A DNA stretch of 28,425 nt from JAAFIP01 sp031428975 (GCA_031428975.1 JANOYR010000244.1:1-28425); one strand, 5' to 3'. Counted from the stretch's first letter, positions 1 through 7,653 are shown. The notes: generated by a model not told the origin, from the sequence alone. Numbers and translations: made by a program.

Positions 1-19
1 CGGCCCTAGCGGCCTGCTA

Positions 20-38
20 CATGGGGCGTTGCCCCATG
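20..38. terminator. Perfect hairpin near left edge
   Basis: An 8-bp perfect inverted repeat (catggggc / gccccatg) is separated by a 3-nt loop. It could be the end signal of a gene lying to the left of the window, but no T-run follows, so a terminator role is only a guess. Confidence 0.25.
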
Positions 39-87
39 CCCCAATAGCCGATCTTTGCCAGTCTGATGCGCTGTACACTCTCACAGT

Positions 88-131
88 TGTGACATTTCTA
101 CTTTGGGCTGAGGTGTGACATTTCTACTTTG
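88..131. repeat. 18-bp direct repeat pair, possible IS terminus remnant
   Basis: The 18-mer tgtgacatttctactttg occurs exactly twice, at 88-105 and 114-131, with a 26-bp period. Repeated short motifs of this kind are typical of transposase-binding ends of IS21-like and related elements. No transposase gene is in the window, so this would be one end of an element lying to the left, or a relic. The repeats are seen directly; the IS assignment is inference. Confidence 0.4.
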
Positions 132-207
132 CACTGACACCCCCAAATCTGCCCAGCAGAAGCGCGATAATTAGCAGTCTAGTCATTCACCCGTATCAAT
201 TCTCGCC

Positions 208-1887
208 ATGTCCCACCAAAAAATCCTCATCCTCGATTTCGGCTCACAGGTCACCCAGCTGATTGCCCGCCGCGTGCGCGAGGCGCATGTGTTTTGCGAG
301 GTGCATCCTTGTGATGTGAGCGACGAGTGGGTCAAAGCCTATGCGGCAGACGGTAATCTTAAAGGCGTGATCTTGTCTGGCAGCCACGCCAGCGTGTACG
401 AAGCCGAGACCGACAAAGCCCCGCAAGCCGTGTTTGGGCTGGGCGTGCCGGTTTTGGGCATTTGCTACGGCATGCAAACCATGGCGCAGCAGCTTGGCGG
501 CAAGGTGGAGGCGGGTAAAACCCGCGAATTTGGCTCTGCGCAAATCCGCGCCCGTGGCCACACCGCGCTGCTCGATGGCATCGCAGACCACACCACGGCT
601 GACGGCCACGGCATGCTCGATGTGTGGATGAGCCACGGCGACAAAGTCATTGAGATGCCGCCCGGCTTTAAGCTGATGGCCTCTAACGATGCCTGCCCCA
701 TTGCGGGCATGGCCGACGAAGCGCGCAAGTTCTACGCTGTGCAGTTTCACCCCGAGGTGACGCACACCGTCAAAGGCCAGCAAATGCTAGAGCGCTTTGT
801 GCTGCAAATCTGCGGCACAAAGGCTGATTGGATCATGGGCGACTATATAACAGAGGCTGTGGCGCGAATACGCGAGCAAGTGGGTACTGAAGAGGTGATT
901 CTTGGCCTGTCTGGCGGGGTGGATTCATCGGTGGCCGCCGCGCTGATTCACCGCGCCATTGGCGACCAGCTCACCTGCGTGTTTGTGGATCACGGTTTGC
1001 TACGCCTCAATGAGGGTGACATGGTGATGGACATGTTTGTGGGCAAACTCAAAGCCAAAGTGATTCGGGCCGATGCCAGTGCGCAGTTTCTCGGGCATCT
1101 TGCTGGCGTGAGCGAACCAGAGGCGAAACGCAAAATCATTGGCCGCGAGTTTGTAGAGGTATTTAAGGCTGAAGCTGGCAAATTAGTTGCCTCTGGTGCC
1201 AGCAAAAACGGCGCAGAATCAGGAGTTCGCGCCGTCGAAGGCGCGAAGTGGCTCGCCCAAGGCACCATTTACCCCGATGTGATCGAGTCTGGTGGTGCAA
1301 AAAACAAAAAAGCCGTTGTCATCAAAAGCCACCACAACGTGGGCGGCTTGCCCGAGCAGCTGGGCCTAAAACTCTTAGAGCCACTGCGCGAACTCTTCAA
1401 AGACGAAGTGCGCGAACTGGGCGTGGCGCTGGGCTTGCCCGCCGACATGGTCTACCGCCACCCCTTTCCAGGCCCAGGCCTTGGCGTGCGCATCTTGGGT
1501 GAAGTTAAAAAAGAATACGCCGATTTGCTGCGCCGCGCGGATGCCATCTTTATTGAAGAACTGCGCAATTTCCCCTACACACCCGCTGCAGGCGAGAGCG
1601 TCAACCCACGCCACCCCAAAAAGACGTGGTACGACGCCACCAGCCAAGCCTTCACCGTATTTCTGCCCGTGAAATCCGTAGGCGTAATGGGCGATGGCCG
1701 CACCTACGACTACGTAGTCGCCCTGCGCGCCGTGCAAACCAGTGACTTCATGACCGCAGACTGGGCAGAGCTGCCGTATGCGCTACTCAAAAAAGTCAGC
1801 AGCCGAATTATTAATGAGGTGCGCGGGATTAATCGGGTGACGTATGACGTGTCGAGTAAGCCGCCTGCGACTATTGAGTGGGAGTGA
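208..1887 (+). CDS. guaA: GMP synthase (glutamine-hydrolysing)
   Basis: It converts XMP, glutamine and ATP to GMP, the last step of de novo guanine nucleotide synthesis in the cytosol. The class I glutamine amidotransferase domain is at about residues 4-205, with nucleophile Cys86 in GICYGMQ and His181/Glu183 in FHPEVTH. The ATP-pyrophosphatase domain follows, with PP-loop SGGVDS at 235-240. The C-terminal dimerisation domain ends SSKPPATIEWE, the usual GuaA terminus. At 559 residues it is longer than the E. coli type (about 525), mainly from a roughly 20-residue insert at about 327-346 just before KWLAQGTIYPDVIES. The ATG at 208 fits the family N-terminus (KILILDFGSQ), although no clear Shine-Dalgarno is visible. 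guaB, often just upstream, is absent from the 207 bp in view, where IS-like repeats lie instead. The function is considered certain. Confidence 0.98.
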   Translation: MSHQKILILDFGSQVTQLIARRVREAHVFCEVHPCDVSDEWVKAYAADGNLKGVILSGSHASVYEAETDKAPQAVFGLGVPVLGICYGMQTMAQQLGGKVEAGKTREFGSAQIRARGHTALLDGIADHTTADGHGMLDVWMSHGDKVIEMPPGFKLMASNDACPIAGMADEARKFYAVQFHPEVTHTVKGQQMLERFVLQICGTKADWIMGDYITEAVARIREQVGTEEVILGLSGGVDSSVAAALIHRAIGDQLTCVFVDHGLLRLNEGDMVMDMFVGKLKAKVIRADASAQFLGHLAGVSEPEAKRKIIGREFVEVFKAEAGKLVASGASKNGAESGVRAVEGAKWLAQGTIYPDVIESGGAKNKKAVVIKSHHNVGGLPEQLGLKLLEPLRELFKDEVRELGVALGLPADMVYRHPFPGPGLGVRILGEVKKEYADLLRRADAIFIEELRNFPYTPAAGESVNPRHPKKTWYDATSQAFTVFLPVKSVGVMGDGRTYDYVVALRAVQTSDFMTADWAELPYALLKKVSSRIINEVRGINRVTYDVSSKPPATIEWE

Positions 1888-1927
1888 GAGTTTCCTGAAA
1901 GCCTTTATAAATCAACAATTTAGCGAA

Positions 1928-1947
1928 GTACGGAAATCCCGTACAAT
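1928..1947 (+). promoter_or_regulatory. Operator/promoter of the HigB-HigA type pair
   Basis: A 6-bp inverted repeat, gtacgg (1928-1933) and ccgtac (1939-1944), overlaps a good -10 box TACAAT (1942-1947). The predicted transcription start is about 1954, at or next to the GTG start codon of the toxin gene, which suggests a leaderless or nearly leaderless message. A palindrome over the -10 is the expected layout for autorepression by the antitoxin. The -35 is weak. Confidence 0.5.
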
Positions 1948-1953
1948 TGGGCT

Positions 1954-2250
1954 GTGCGTACTGTCATAGAAACTCCAACCTTCCAAAAGCAAGCCGACAA
2001 GTTGTGGACGCAGGACGAGCGGTTGGCCTTCATCGATTGGATTGCAGAAAACCCACTGGCGGGTGATGTGATCCCCGGCGCGGATGGTGCGCGCAAGGTT
2101 CGTTGGAGCCGTGGTGGATCAGGCAAGTCTGGCGGTGCGCGGGTGATTTATTTCAACTTGACTGAGCAGGAAGTGTTGTTGCTGATCGCGGCGTATGCCA
2201 AAACCGACCGAGTCAACATGCTTGCAGCAGAAATTAAAAAGGCGGTGTGA
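1954..2250 (+). CDS. Type II toxin, RelE/HigB family
   Basis: This 98-residue protein fits the RelE/ParE-fold HigB-like mRNA-interferase family. Visible features are an N-terminal helical part (TPTFQKQADKLWTQDER), the core GADGARKVRWSR followed by GKSGGARVIYF, then the strand LLLIAAYAK and a short C-terminal helix. The KVRW...GKSGGARVIYF pattern is characteristic of the subgroup encoded just upstream of an XRE antitoxin. The GTG start at 1954 lies directly after a palindromic promoter and gives the normal family length. The next gene begins 2 bp after the stop, as expected of a toxin-first higBA operon. Ribosome-dependent mRNA cleavage is inferred from the family. Confidence 0.88.
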   Translation: MRTVIETPTFQKQADKLWTQDERLAFIDWIAENPLAGDVIPGADGARKVRWSRGGSGKSGGARVIYFNLTEQEVLLLIAAYAKTDRVNMLAAEIKKAV

Positions 2251-2251
2251 C

Positions 2252-2575
2252 ATGAGCATCAAGAAGATCAACATTGACAAGATGGCGGCGGCCATTGAAG
2301 CAGATGCTGGCGAGTTATTGCCTGATCTACGTTTGGCGCTTGCTGAAGCGAAAGCTGGACTAGGCCGCGCGACCACGCCTGAACAAATTCTGGTCCGACA
2401 GGCGCGTGAAAAATCTGGTCTCACACAAGCCGCGTTTGCAGAGCGCATCGTAACGCCCGTGGCGACATTACGCGACTGGGAGCAGGGTAGATTTGCTCCG
2501 CCGGGCGGTGTTGTGTGCCTGCTGCGCCTCATCGTCAAGCACCCCGAGTTGTCGCAGGAACTCAGCGTTGCTTGA
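2252..2575 (+). CDS. HigA-type antitoxin, XRE helix-turn-helix
   Basis: This 107-residue antitoxin is the partner of the toxin immediately upstream. The C-terminal half carries an XRE-like helix-turn-helix (about residues 50-90: ILVRQAREKSGLTQAAFAER followed by IVTPVATLRDWEQG). The N-terminal half (KINIDKMAAAIEADAGELLP) probably binds the toxin. The ATG at 2252 lies 2 bp after the toxin stop. A longer reading from 2195 would overlap the toxin and is not needed. The protein should neutralise the toxin and bind the palindrome at 1928-1944 to repress the operon. Confidence 0.88.
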   Translation: MSIKKINIDKMAAAIEADAGELLPDLRLALAEAKAGLGRATTPEQILVRQAREKSGLTQAAFAERIVTPVATLRDWEQGRFAPPGGVVCLLRLIVKHPELSQELSVA

Positions 2576-2593
2576 ACTTGGTAAATGAGATTT

Positions 2594-2610
2594 CGCAGAC
2601 GGTGTCTGCG
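2594..2610 (+). terminator. Hairpin after the HigB-HigA type pair
   Basis: A perfect 7-bp stem (cgcagac / gtctgcg) with a 3-nt loop lies 18 bp after the antitoxin stop. It is a compact terminator-like hairpin, but only a weak T-rich tail follows. A second inverted repeat, atagctc / gagctat, is at 2632-2651. Confidence 0.35.
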
Positions 2611-2665
2611 TATTCAGCGTTCAAATTCAAGATAGCTCGCCCAAGAGCTATGTAGGTTACTCCAA

Positions 2666-2842
2666 TGTGCGTTCTTTAAATATGGTTTTGCCAAAAACCA
2701 GCAAAGCAATATCACCGATAAAGAGCTGAAAGCATTGAAGCTGTTGGCTGCCAAGCTGCTTGCTTACGACAGCCGTGCGCTGGCTATTGCCATAACGGCG
2801 CAAGAACTATACGAAATACAAGGGGTTGATGATGAGTCATGA
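2666..2842 (+). pseudogene. Decayed RelE/ParE toxin, C-terminal remnant
   Basis: Reading in frame to the stop at 2840-2842 gives CAFFKYGFAKNQQSNI followed by TDKELKALKLLAAKLL and a short tail ending GVDDES. This matches the C-terminal half of the RelE-type toxins normally encoded just before antitoxins like the one at 2829, in which an 'FF.YGFAK..R.NI' strand precedes a 'EL.AL..LA..LL' helix. The N-terminal half, including the catalytic core, is missing; upstream sequence reads as unrelated residues. The remnant still overlaps the antitoxin start, as in an intact operon. The antitoxin therefore appears to be orphaned. Identification rests on motif memory. Confidence 0.72.
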
Positions 2843-3140
2843 CAAATTGCTAGACGTTTTGCACGGCACTGCCGCAGGTTTGCACCAAGCTGGCGTAATG
2901 GATTTAATCACCATGCGCGAGTTTGACGCATTGTGTCTGCCGCCCGTGCAGGACTACAACGCCGATCAAATCAAAGAGATTCGGTTGCGTTTTAAAGCCA
3001 GCCAAGCCGTGTTTGCAGCGTATTTGAACACCAGTCCGTCCACCATTCAGCAGTGGGAGCGTGGCCAAAAGCATCCAAATGGTATGGCTTTAAAGCTGCT
3101 GAGTTTGGTTGATAGCAAGGGTTTGCAGGCTCTCGCTTAG
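2829..3140 (+). CDS. Orphan XRE-family antitoxin
   Basis: About 103 residues with a C-terminal helix-turn-helix (FKASQAVFAAYLNTSPSTIQ then QWERGQKHPNG) and the typical N-terminal 'LLDVLHGTAAGLHQAGVMD' and 'REFDALCLPPV' segments of antitoxins paired with RelE-like toxins. Shine-Dalgarno AAGGGG (2820-2825) serves ATG 2829 or ATG 2832; spacing slightly favours 2832. The cognate toxin upstream is reduced to its C-terminal half, so this may persist only as a regulator or as an anti-addiction factor against related toxins. Confidence 0.85.
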   Translation: MMSHDKLLDVLHGTAAGLHQAGVMDLITMREFDALCLPPVQDYNADQIKEIRLRFKASQAVFAAYLNTSPSTIQQWERGQKHPNGMALKLLSLVDSKGLQALA

Positions 3141-3238
3141 TCGGACCTCAAATTTTTCACGCCTGAATACTCCGACCGTCCAGACCTTGTCGGCCAAATC
3201 TCGCTCGCCCTAAATTCTTTGACTAATGTCATACGAGG

Positions 3239-3255
3239 GCAGCTTGCGAAGCTGC
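3239..3255. terminator. Hairpin between convergent antitoxin genes
   Basis: A perfect 7-bp stem (gcagctt / aagctgc) with a 3-nt loop lies between the stop of the plus-strand antitoxin and the stop of the minus-strand AbiEi-like gene. It could terminate transcription from either side, though neither side has a strong T-run. Confidence 0.3.
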
Positions 3256-3287
3256 AAACAAGCTATAGGCAATATTTCTGCGGCAAA

Positions 3288-3944
3288 TCAACCCACCACA
3301 TACCCCGCTTTTTGCAAGCTAGTGGCATTCAACCCCAGCGCCTGCAAAGCTGGCGCTAGCTGCTTACAGTGCATGATCTCCAACATATCCAAATCATCTG
3401 GTGCAGGCAGCCAAGCATGGCGCACGCGGGCATCTTGCGCTCGGGCTAGCATGTCTGCCAGCGCCCATGCGGGGTGCAGGCGGTCTGCGCCTTGCGCGGT
3501 GCGCTCTGTGCCGGGGCGCACCTTGGCATACCATGCAGCGGTGCGGGTGGTGAGGGCAAAGCCGGGCAGGGCATGCAGGCTGCTGCCGCTGGGCACGGCA
3601 ATGTCGATCACGCTGGGGATTTGCGTTGTCCAGCCTGCTTCTCTTAAAACATCCATACCCACTTTCACCGCTAGTGGATAGGCTCTGCGCAATGCGTTTT
3701 CTGGGTTGGCTTGGTGTCGCAGCAGATTCATATGCACATCAGATCTGCCGCCCAGCGACTGCACCAAGCCCGCTTTGCGCCAGCTTGCCAGATAGCTCGA
3801 ACAGATACCGGATTTCCAGCCAAATAGCACGGCCAGATCGCCGCCAGTGAAAACCTCTGGCAGGGAAGCTAAGCGCTGGATGGCACTGGTGTAGCCTTGC
3901 TTATGTGTTTGGGGGGCTTGGCTCATGCTACTGCGCTCAATCAT
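3288..3944 (-). CDS. AbiEi-family antitoxin (type IV-like TA)
   Basis: This 218-residue protein has an N-terminal winged-helix-like region (residues about 20-75, LASLPEVFTGGDLAVLFGWK followed by SGICSSYLASWRKAGLVQSL) and a C-terminal antitoxin domain with SVIDIAVPSGSSLHALPGF and HPAWALADMLARAQD. It fits AbiEi antitoxins, which repress their own promoter and counter the AbiEii nucleotidyltransferase. Its ATG at 3944 overlaps the last 8 bp of the toxin gene, which lies upstream, so the two are translationally coupled. Antitoxin second is opposite to the usual abiEi-abiEii order. The family call is fairly secure; the activity is inferred. Confidence 0.8.
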   Translation of the reverse strand: MIERSSMSQAPQTHKQGYTSAIQRLASLPEVFTGGDLAVLFGWKSGICSSYLASWRKAGLVQSLGGRSDVHMNLLRHQANPENALRRAYPLAVKVGMDVLREAGWTTQIPSVIDIAVPSGSSLHALPGFALTTRTAAWYAKVRPGTERTAQGADRLHPAWALADMLARAQDARVRHAWLPAPDDLDMLEIMHCKQLAPALQALGLNATSLQKAGYVVG

Positions 3945-4812
3945 TTGGGTTTGCTGCGCTCAGCTCGCTTTGTAGCGCTTGCATAATCTGTATGCCATTT
4001 TGAAGCTGCCCAGCGGCCAGCGCCACCATCTGCGCTGCATCTTGCAGTGAAAGCGGCCACACGCGAGGCAGCCAGCGCTTCATGTCGGCAGCAATCCAAG
4101 CTGCTGCACCTGGTGCTTGTAATTCCTGCAGGCGCAAAGCGGCATTTGCTAACCAAACTTGGGCTGTGTCTAGCATTTGGCCGCTTGCTGCGGGATAAAT
4201 GGCCAGTCTGGTTCGCAAGGCTGGCATGCCGGGCGCAGCCACGGCTTTATCGCGCAGCCACCACAGGTCAAACACATCACGCGGCTTGATGCGTGCCCGT
4301 GCTCCCAGTGCATACACTTTGTCTGCAAAAATCTCCTCCAGCGTGAGGGTGGGCACAAAGGCTTGCCCAGCCGCAGACCGCACGGCAGAGACTTTGAGCG
4401 CCAAGCCTTTGAGCGCACTGGCCTGCGCCTGCCAAAGCTCCACTTTTACTTTGGCGCTGCCCAGCACCTGTGCGCCGCTGAGCGTGACGTAAAACATATG
4501 CGGATTGCGTGCATCTTTACTCGGCAACACGCTCACGCTCAAATCTGCTGCTAAATCGGGCGGTAAGCGCAGCTTGCTGCGCACTTGCTTGACCAGCCCT
4601 GTTAGAGACAAGCCCCCGCGCACCAAAAAATCTAAATCTTCGCTAAACCTTGCCGAGCCATAAGCCAAGTGCAGCGATGTGCCCCCTTGAAACGCCAAAT
4701 CCCCCGGCTCCCAGCGGCGGGCATCCATCAGCGCAGCAAGCGTAGCCGTTTGCAGCATAGCGCGCAAAAAATGCTGTTCTTGCGCAGAAAGGAGTCGTTT
4801 TTTTGGATGCAT
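3937..4812 (-). CDS. AbiEii/AbiGii-family nucleotidyltransferase toxin
   Basis: This 291-residue toxin of the DNA polymerase beta-type nucleotidyltransferase fold has the AbiEii motifs in order: FQGGTSLHLAYG (42-52), RFSEDLDF (55-62, with acidic Asp59 and Asp61), KVKVELW (121-127, third acidic Glu125) and TLEEIFADKVYALGAR then KPRDVFDLWWL (about 157-186). Family members transfer nucleotides onto targets such as tRNA and cause abortive infection or growth arrest. The ATG at 4812 is preceded by an AT-rich stretch with two minus-strand TATAAT boxes (plus coordinates 4821-4826 and 4835-4840). All key catalytic motifs are present, so the toxin is probably intact. Confidence 0.88.
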   Translation of the reverse strand: MHPKKRLLSAQEQHFLRAMLQTATLAALMDARRWEPGDLAFQGGTSLHLAYGSARFSEDLDFLVRGGLSLTGLVKQVRSKLRLPPDLAADLSVSVLPSKDARNPHMFYVTLSGAQVLGSAKVKVELWQAQASALKGLALKVSAVRSAAGQAFVPTLTLEEIFADKVYALGARARIKPRDVFDLWWLRDKAVAAPGMPALRTRLAIYPAASGQMLDTAQVWLANAALRLQELQAPGAAAWIAADMKRWLPRVWPLSLQDAAQMVALAAGQLQNGIQIMQALQSELSAANPND

Positions 4813-4820
4813 ATATAATC

Positions 4821-4840
4821 ATTATAAGTATTAAATTATA
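4821..4840 (-). promoter_or_regulatory. AT-rich promoter of the AbiE-type operon
   Basis: Two perfect TATAAT hexamers on the minus strand (plus coordinates 4821-4826 and 4835-4840) lie just upstream of the toxin ATG at 4812. The nearer one would give an almost leaderless transcript. No convincing -35 is visible for either. Confidence 0.4.
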
Positions 4841-4959
4841 CATTTAACTGATATATTTTATCCTGCCTTTATCGTTTATCAGGTACCGGATTAGAAGAGT
4901 CAAGCCTCGCAGTACCTGTTACGCTAAGGCTTGCAGCACACCCAGCCCAGGAGCCAAAC

Positions 4960-6021
4960 ATGACGCCAAAAAACCACCGAATCGCCATCGTATTTCCCGC
5001 TGACGCACACGCGCTGGCCAACACGCGGGTGGAGGACACGCGCTTGGCGGGTATTGCGCAGGCGCTGGTCAGCGCGGGGGTGCAGGTGGTCAGTGCGCCA
5101 TTTTGTGACGCGATTGCCAGCGACACGCAAGCGCGGCTAGCCGGGGTGGATTTGGCGCTGGTGTGGTTTAACCCGTTTGAGGCGGGGCAAGACCGGTCGC
5201 GCTTGAATGCGGTGCTTAGAGCCGCTGCCGCTCAGGGCGTGGTGATAAGCGCACACCCTGACGTGATTGACAAAATAGGCACTAAAGAGGTGCTCTACCA
5301 AACGCGGCACATGCCTTGGGGCAGTGACACGCAGCGCTACGCCAGCATGGACGCGATGCGGGTAGGGCTGCCCGAGGCGCTGCTGCGCGGGCCGCGTGTG
5401 CTCAAGCAGATGCGGGGCCAAAGCGGCGATGGGATTTGGAAGGCGCGGTTATTGCACCATTCGCAAGATGGGGCTTCTGCAAATACCGCACTTTTGGCCG
5501 TGCAGCATGCGGCGCGTGGCAGTGTGGAGCAGCGCATGGCTTTAGACGACTTTGCTGCTTTGTGCCAGCCGTATTTTGCGCATGCGGGTGCCATGATTGA
5601 CCAAGCGTTTCAGCCTCGGCTGAACGAGGGCATGATTCGCTGCTATGTGGTGGGTGGTCAGGTGGCGGGTTTTGGCGAGCAGTTGGTCAATGCCCTGTAT
5701 CCTGCTGGCGAGGGGCAGCCCAGCAGCGCAGCGCCGCAGCCCGGGCCCAGGCTGTATTTTTCAGCCGATCGCCCAGACTTTCAGCGCCTAAAAAGCCAGC
5801 TTGAGCGCGATTGGATTCCGCAAATGTGCGAGGTGCTTGGCCTCCAAATCGCTGATTTGCCCATTTTGTGGGATGCCGATTTTTTATTGGGTACAAAGAC
5901 CAGTGCTGGGCAAGACAGCTATGTGTTGTGCGAGATCAATGCCAGCTCGGTCTACCCCTTTCCGCCGTCTGCATTGCCAGTGTTGGTGAGCGAGGCGCTG
6001 AGCCGATGCCGCGTTCGATAG
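4960..6021 (+). CDS. ATP-grasp family protein (Cj0069-like)
   Basis: This 353-residue cytosolic protein has ATP-grasp features. The N-terminal Rossmann-like part is IAIVFPADAHALANTRVEDT. A nucleotide-binding lysine and glycine-rich loop sit in GPRVLKQMRGQSGDGIWK (144-161). A C-terminal metal-binding strand holds Glu325 and Asn327 in VLCEINASSVYPFPPSA. The layout resembles glutathione synthetase-like enzymes and proteins annotated as the Cj0069 family; the substrate is unknown. AGGAG lies about 7 bp before ATG 4960. The gene stands alone between two toxin-antitoxin loci. A carboxylate-amine ligase activity is plausible from the fold only. Confidence 0.72.
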   Translation: MTPKNHRIAIVFPADAHALANTRVEDTRLAGIAQALVSAGVQVVSAPFCDAIASDTQARLAGVDLALVWFNPFEAGQDRSRLNAVLRAAAAQGVVISAHPDVIDKIGTKEVLYQTRHMPWGSDTQRYASMDAMRVGLPEALLRGPRVLKQMRGQSGDGIWKARLLHHSQDGASANTALLAVQHAARGSVEQRMALDDFAALCQPYFAHAGAMIDQAFQPRLNEGMIRCYVVGGQVAGFGEQLVNALYPAGEGQPSSAAPQPGPRLYFSADRPDFQRLKSQLERDWIPQMCEVLGLQIADLPILWDADFLLGTKTSAGQDSYVLCEINASSVYPFPPSALPVLVSEALSRCRVR

Positions 6022-6131
6022 TTTGGTGCATTGACAACACATCTTGCCAGATCGTCTACAGGCGGTGCAAGTTTAAGCCCAAGCTCAAGCTACATTCGTA
6101 GTAAAATTTTGACATTACTTTGGAGCACCCC

Positions 6132-6359
6132 ATGGGAATGCCAGTTCGCATTGAAGACAATTTGTATGACCAAGCCAAGGCCGCCGCTGGGGCGGAATTT
6201 CGCACCATTGCTGGTCAAATAGAGTTTTGGGCCAAGGTGGGCAAGGCGGCGCTTGACAACCCAGATTTGCCAGTTGATTTTGTACGCGACTTGCTGGTGG
6301 CGCGTGCGGAGCCTCGGCCTGCTATGACGGAGTTTGCCGTGGGTCAGCATCGCCGTTGA
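6132..6359 (+). CDS. ParD-like antitoxin
   Basis: This 75-residue protein resembles the ParD-like antitoxin family. It has a short N-terminal strand (MPVRIEDNLYDQAKAAA) followed by RTIAGQIEFWAKVGKAAL, typical of a ribbon-helix-helix protein, and a C-terminal tail DLPVDFVRDLLVARAE that probably wraps the toxin. GGAG (6122-6125) with 6-bp spacing selects ATG 6132 over the TTG at 6120. The downstream gene, 16 bp away, encodes a RelE/ParE-type toxin, supporting an antitoxin-first operon. Confidence 0.82.
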   Translation: MGMPVRIEDNLYDQAKAAAGAEFRTIAGQIEFWAKVGKAALDNPDLPVDFVRDLLVARAEPRPAMTEFAVGQHRR

Positions 6360-6375
6360 TTAACTGTACACAGGC

Positions 6376-6648
6376 ATGACGCTTCGTATTCTTCAGGCCA
6401 ACGCCTTTGTGCGCGCCTACAAGCGCCTGCACAGCCAGCAAAAAGACGCTGTCGATACTGCTGTATTGCGCATCGCCGAAGCGCCGGAGCTAGGGGAGGC
6501 CAAAAAGGGTGATTTGCAGGGGGTGTATGTCTACAAATTTGAGTGTGTGCGCCAGCAGTTTCTGTTGGCCTACGAATTTGATCCTCAAACCTGTGTTTTA
6601 CTGCTTGTGGGGACACACGAGAATTTTTACCGGGCTTTGAAGCGCTGA
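6376..6648 (+). CDS. RelE/ParE-family toxin
   Basis: This 90-residue basic protein has the RelE/ParE fold pattern: an N-terminal strand and helix (LRILQANAFVRAYKRL), a central turn-strand KKGDLQGVYVYKF, then FLLAYEF, and a C-terminal strand-helix LVGTHENFYRALKR. Length and motif spacing match small RelE-like toxins paired with ParD-like antitoxins, as here. The family includes mRNA interferases and gyrase poisons; the sequence does not tell which this is. The gene appears intact. Confidence 0.82.
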   Translation: MTLRILQANAFVRAYKRLHSQQKDAVDTAVLRIAEAPELGEAKKGDLQGVYVYKFECVRQQFLLAYEFDPQTCVLLLVGTHENFYRALKR

Positions 6649-6730
6649 GCCTGTGCTGTCTTGGGTCGGCTTCGGTTCTGGGCTACGATTGGCTAATCCT
6701 GTGATGGGTCATCCAACAGCGCAATTCAAT

Positions 6731-7423
6731 ATGTACCTGCCCCCCCATTTCAAAGCCAAAGACCTTGCCCATGCCGCGCAAATTGTGCGGGAGCATCCAT
6801 TTGCTTCGTTGATTTCTAACGACGACACGGGACTGCCATTTGTCTCGCACATTCCACTGCATTTGCTTGAAACCCCGCCCAGTTATACAGAGACTGACGC
6901 AGAGGCCGAGACTGGCACTTCCCGTACACCAGCCAATTGGACGATTTTGGGGCATGTGGCCAAGCCTAATCCGCATTGGCGGTATTTGGCGGAGCGGCCG
7001 CAGGCGGTGGTGACATTTATGGGGCCACAGGCTTACATGTCGCCCAGTGTGTACCCCGATTTGGTGCGCGTGCCCACCTGGAGTTACTTGGCGGTGCATT
7101 GCGTGGTACGGGCAACTTTGATTGAGGCGCCTGATGCAAAAGACCGGTTGCTCAAGCAACTGATTGGCGACCACGAGCCAGCCTACGCGGCGCAGTGGGT
7201 GGCGCTGGGTGAGGAATACCAGCACAAAATGCTGGCTGGCATTGTGGGGTTTTCATTGGCGGTCGAGCGCATGGAGTGCAAAATCAAGGTCAACCAACAT
7301 CGGCCCGAATCCCATGGGAAAATGCACGCGGTCTATGCCGCAGGCAACGACAACGAGCGGGCGTTGGCCCATTGGATGGTCGGGCTGGGCATGGTCAATT
7401 CGCACGAGGAGAAAAATCTATGA
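6731..7423 (+). CDS. PaiB-like FMN-binding protein
   Basis: This 230-residue member of the PaiB / FMN-binding split-barrel family begins with the family-typical MYLPPHF. Later motifs are FASLISNDDTGLPFVSHIP, GHVAKPNPHW (74-83), AYMSPSVY (101-108), VPTWSYLAVH (114-123) and, near the C-terminus, KVNQHRPESHGKM. Bacillus PaiB was described as a negative transcriptional regulator, but the fold is that of a flavin-binding protein and the biochemical role here is unknown. In-frame upstream starts exist at 6653 (GTG) and 6704 (ATG), but homologues begin at MYLPPHF. It heads a tightly packed operon: its TGA overlaps the next ATG. Confidence 0.85.
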   Translation: MYLPPHFKAKDLAHAAQIVREHPFASLISNDDTGLPFVSHIPLHLLETPPSYTETDAEAETGTSRTPANWTILGHVAKPNPHWRYLAERPQAVVTFMGPQAYMSPSVYPDLVRVPTWSYLAVHCVVRATLIEAPDAKDRLLKQLIGDHEPAYAAQWVALGEEYQHKMLAGIVGFSLAVERMECKIKVNQHRPESHGKMHAVYAAGNDNERALAHWMVGLGMVNSHEEKNL

Positions 7424-7653
7424 GAATCATTTTTGGGGTGTTGAGCCTGTTGATTGGCTTAGGCCTCGTCAGCTATTTGAGTAAAAAACAAGTGTCTAGC
7501 ATCAACGAGATCAAAGTGCCCGGAGTGCCCACGGTGTCGGTCGATCCCAATGCTAGCGTGCAACAACAAAGCCAGCAAATTCAAAACCAAGTGAAATCTG
7601 CGGTTGAAGGCGCTCTGAGCCAGCCACGCGCTATGCCAGATGACAAGCCTTGA
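7420..7653 (+). CDS. Small single-pass membrane protein, unknown
   Basis: This 77-residue protein has one N-terminal hydrophobic helix (residues 1-21, IIFGVLSLLIGLGLVSYL) followed by a soluble Gln/Val-rich tail (VPGVPTVSVDPNASVQQQSQ...). AGGAG lies about 8 bp before ATG 7420, which overlaps the stop of the PaiB-like gene by 3 bp (ATGA). Its own 3' end overlaps the start of tadA by 14 bp. The double overlap argues that it is really translated and coupled to both neighbours. I do not recognise the family. Confidence 0.72.
   Translation: MRIIFGVLSLLIGLGLVSYLSKKQVSSINEIKVPGVPTVSVDPNASVQQQSQQIQNQVKSAVEGALSQPRAMPDDKP

Noticed and set aside
244..783. Minus-strand frame opposite guaA
   Set aside because: It lies wholly inside the amidotransferase domain of guaA; the product is His/Ala-rich with no family features.
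2546..2557. 12-mer gagttgtcgcag identical to part of site 1
   Set aside because: It is within the HigA-type antitoxin coding sequence, has no paired half-site, and is explained by codons.
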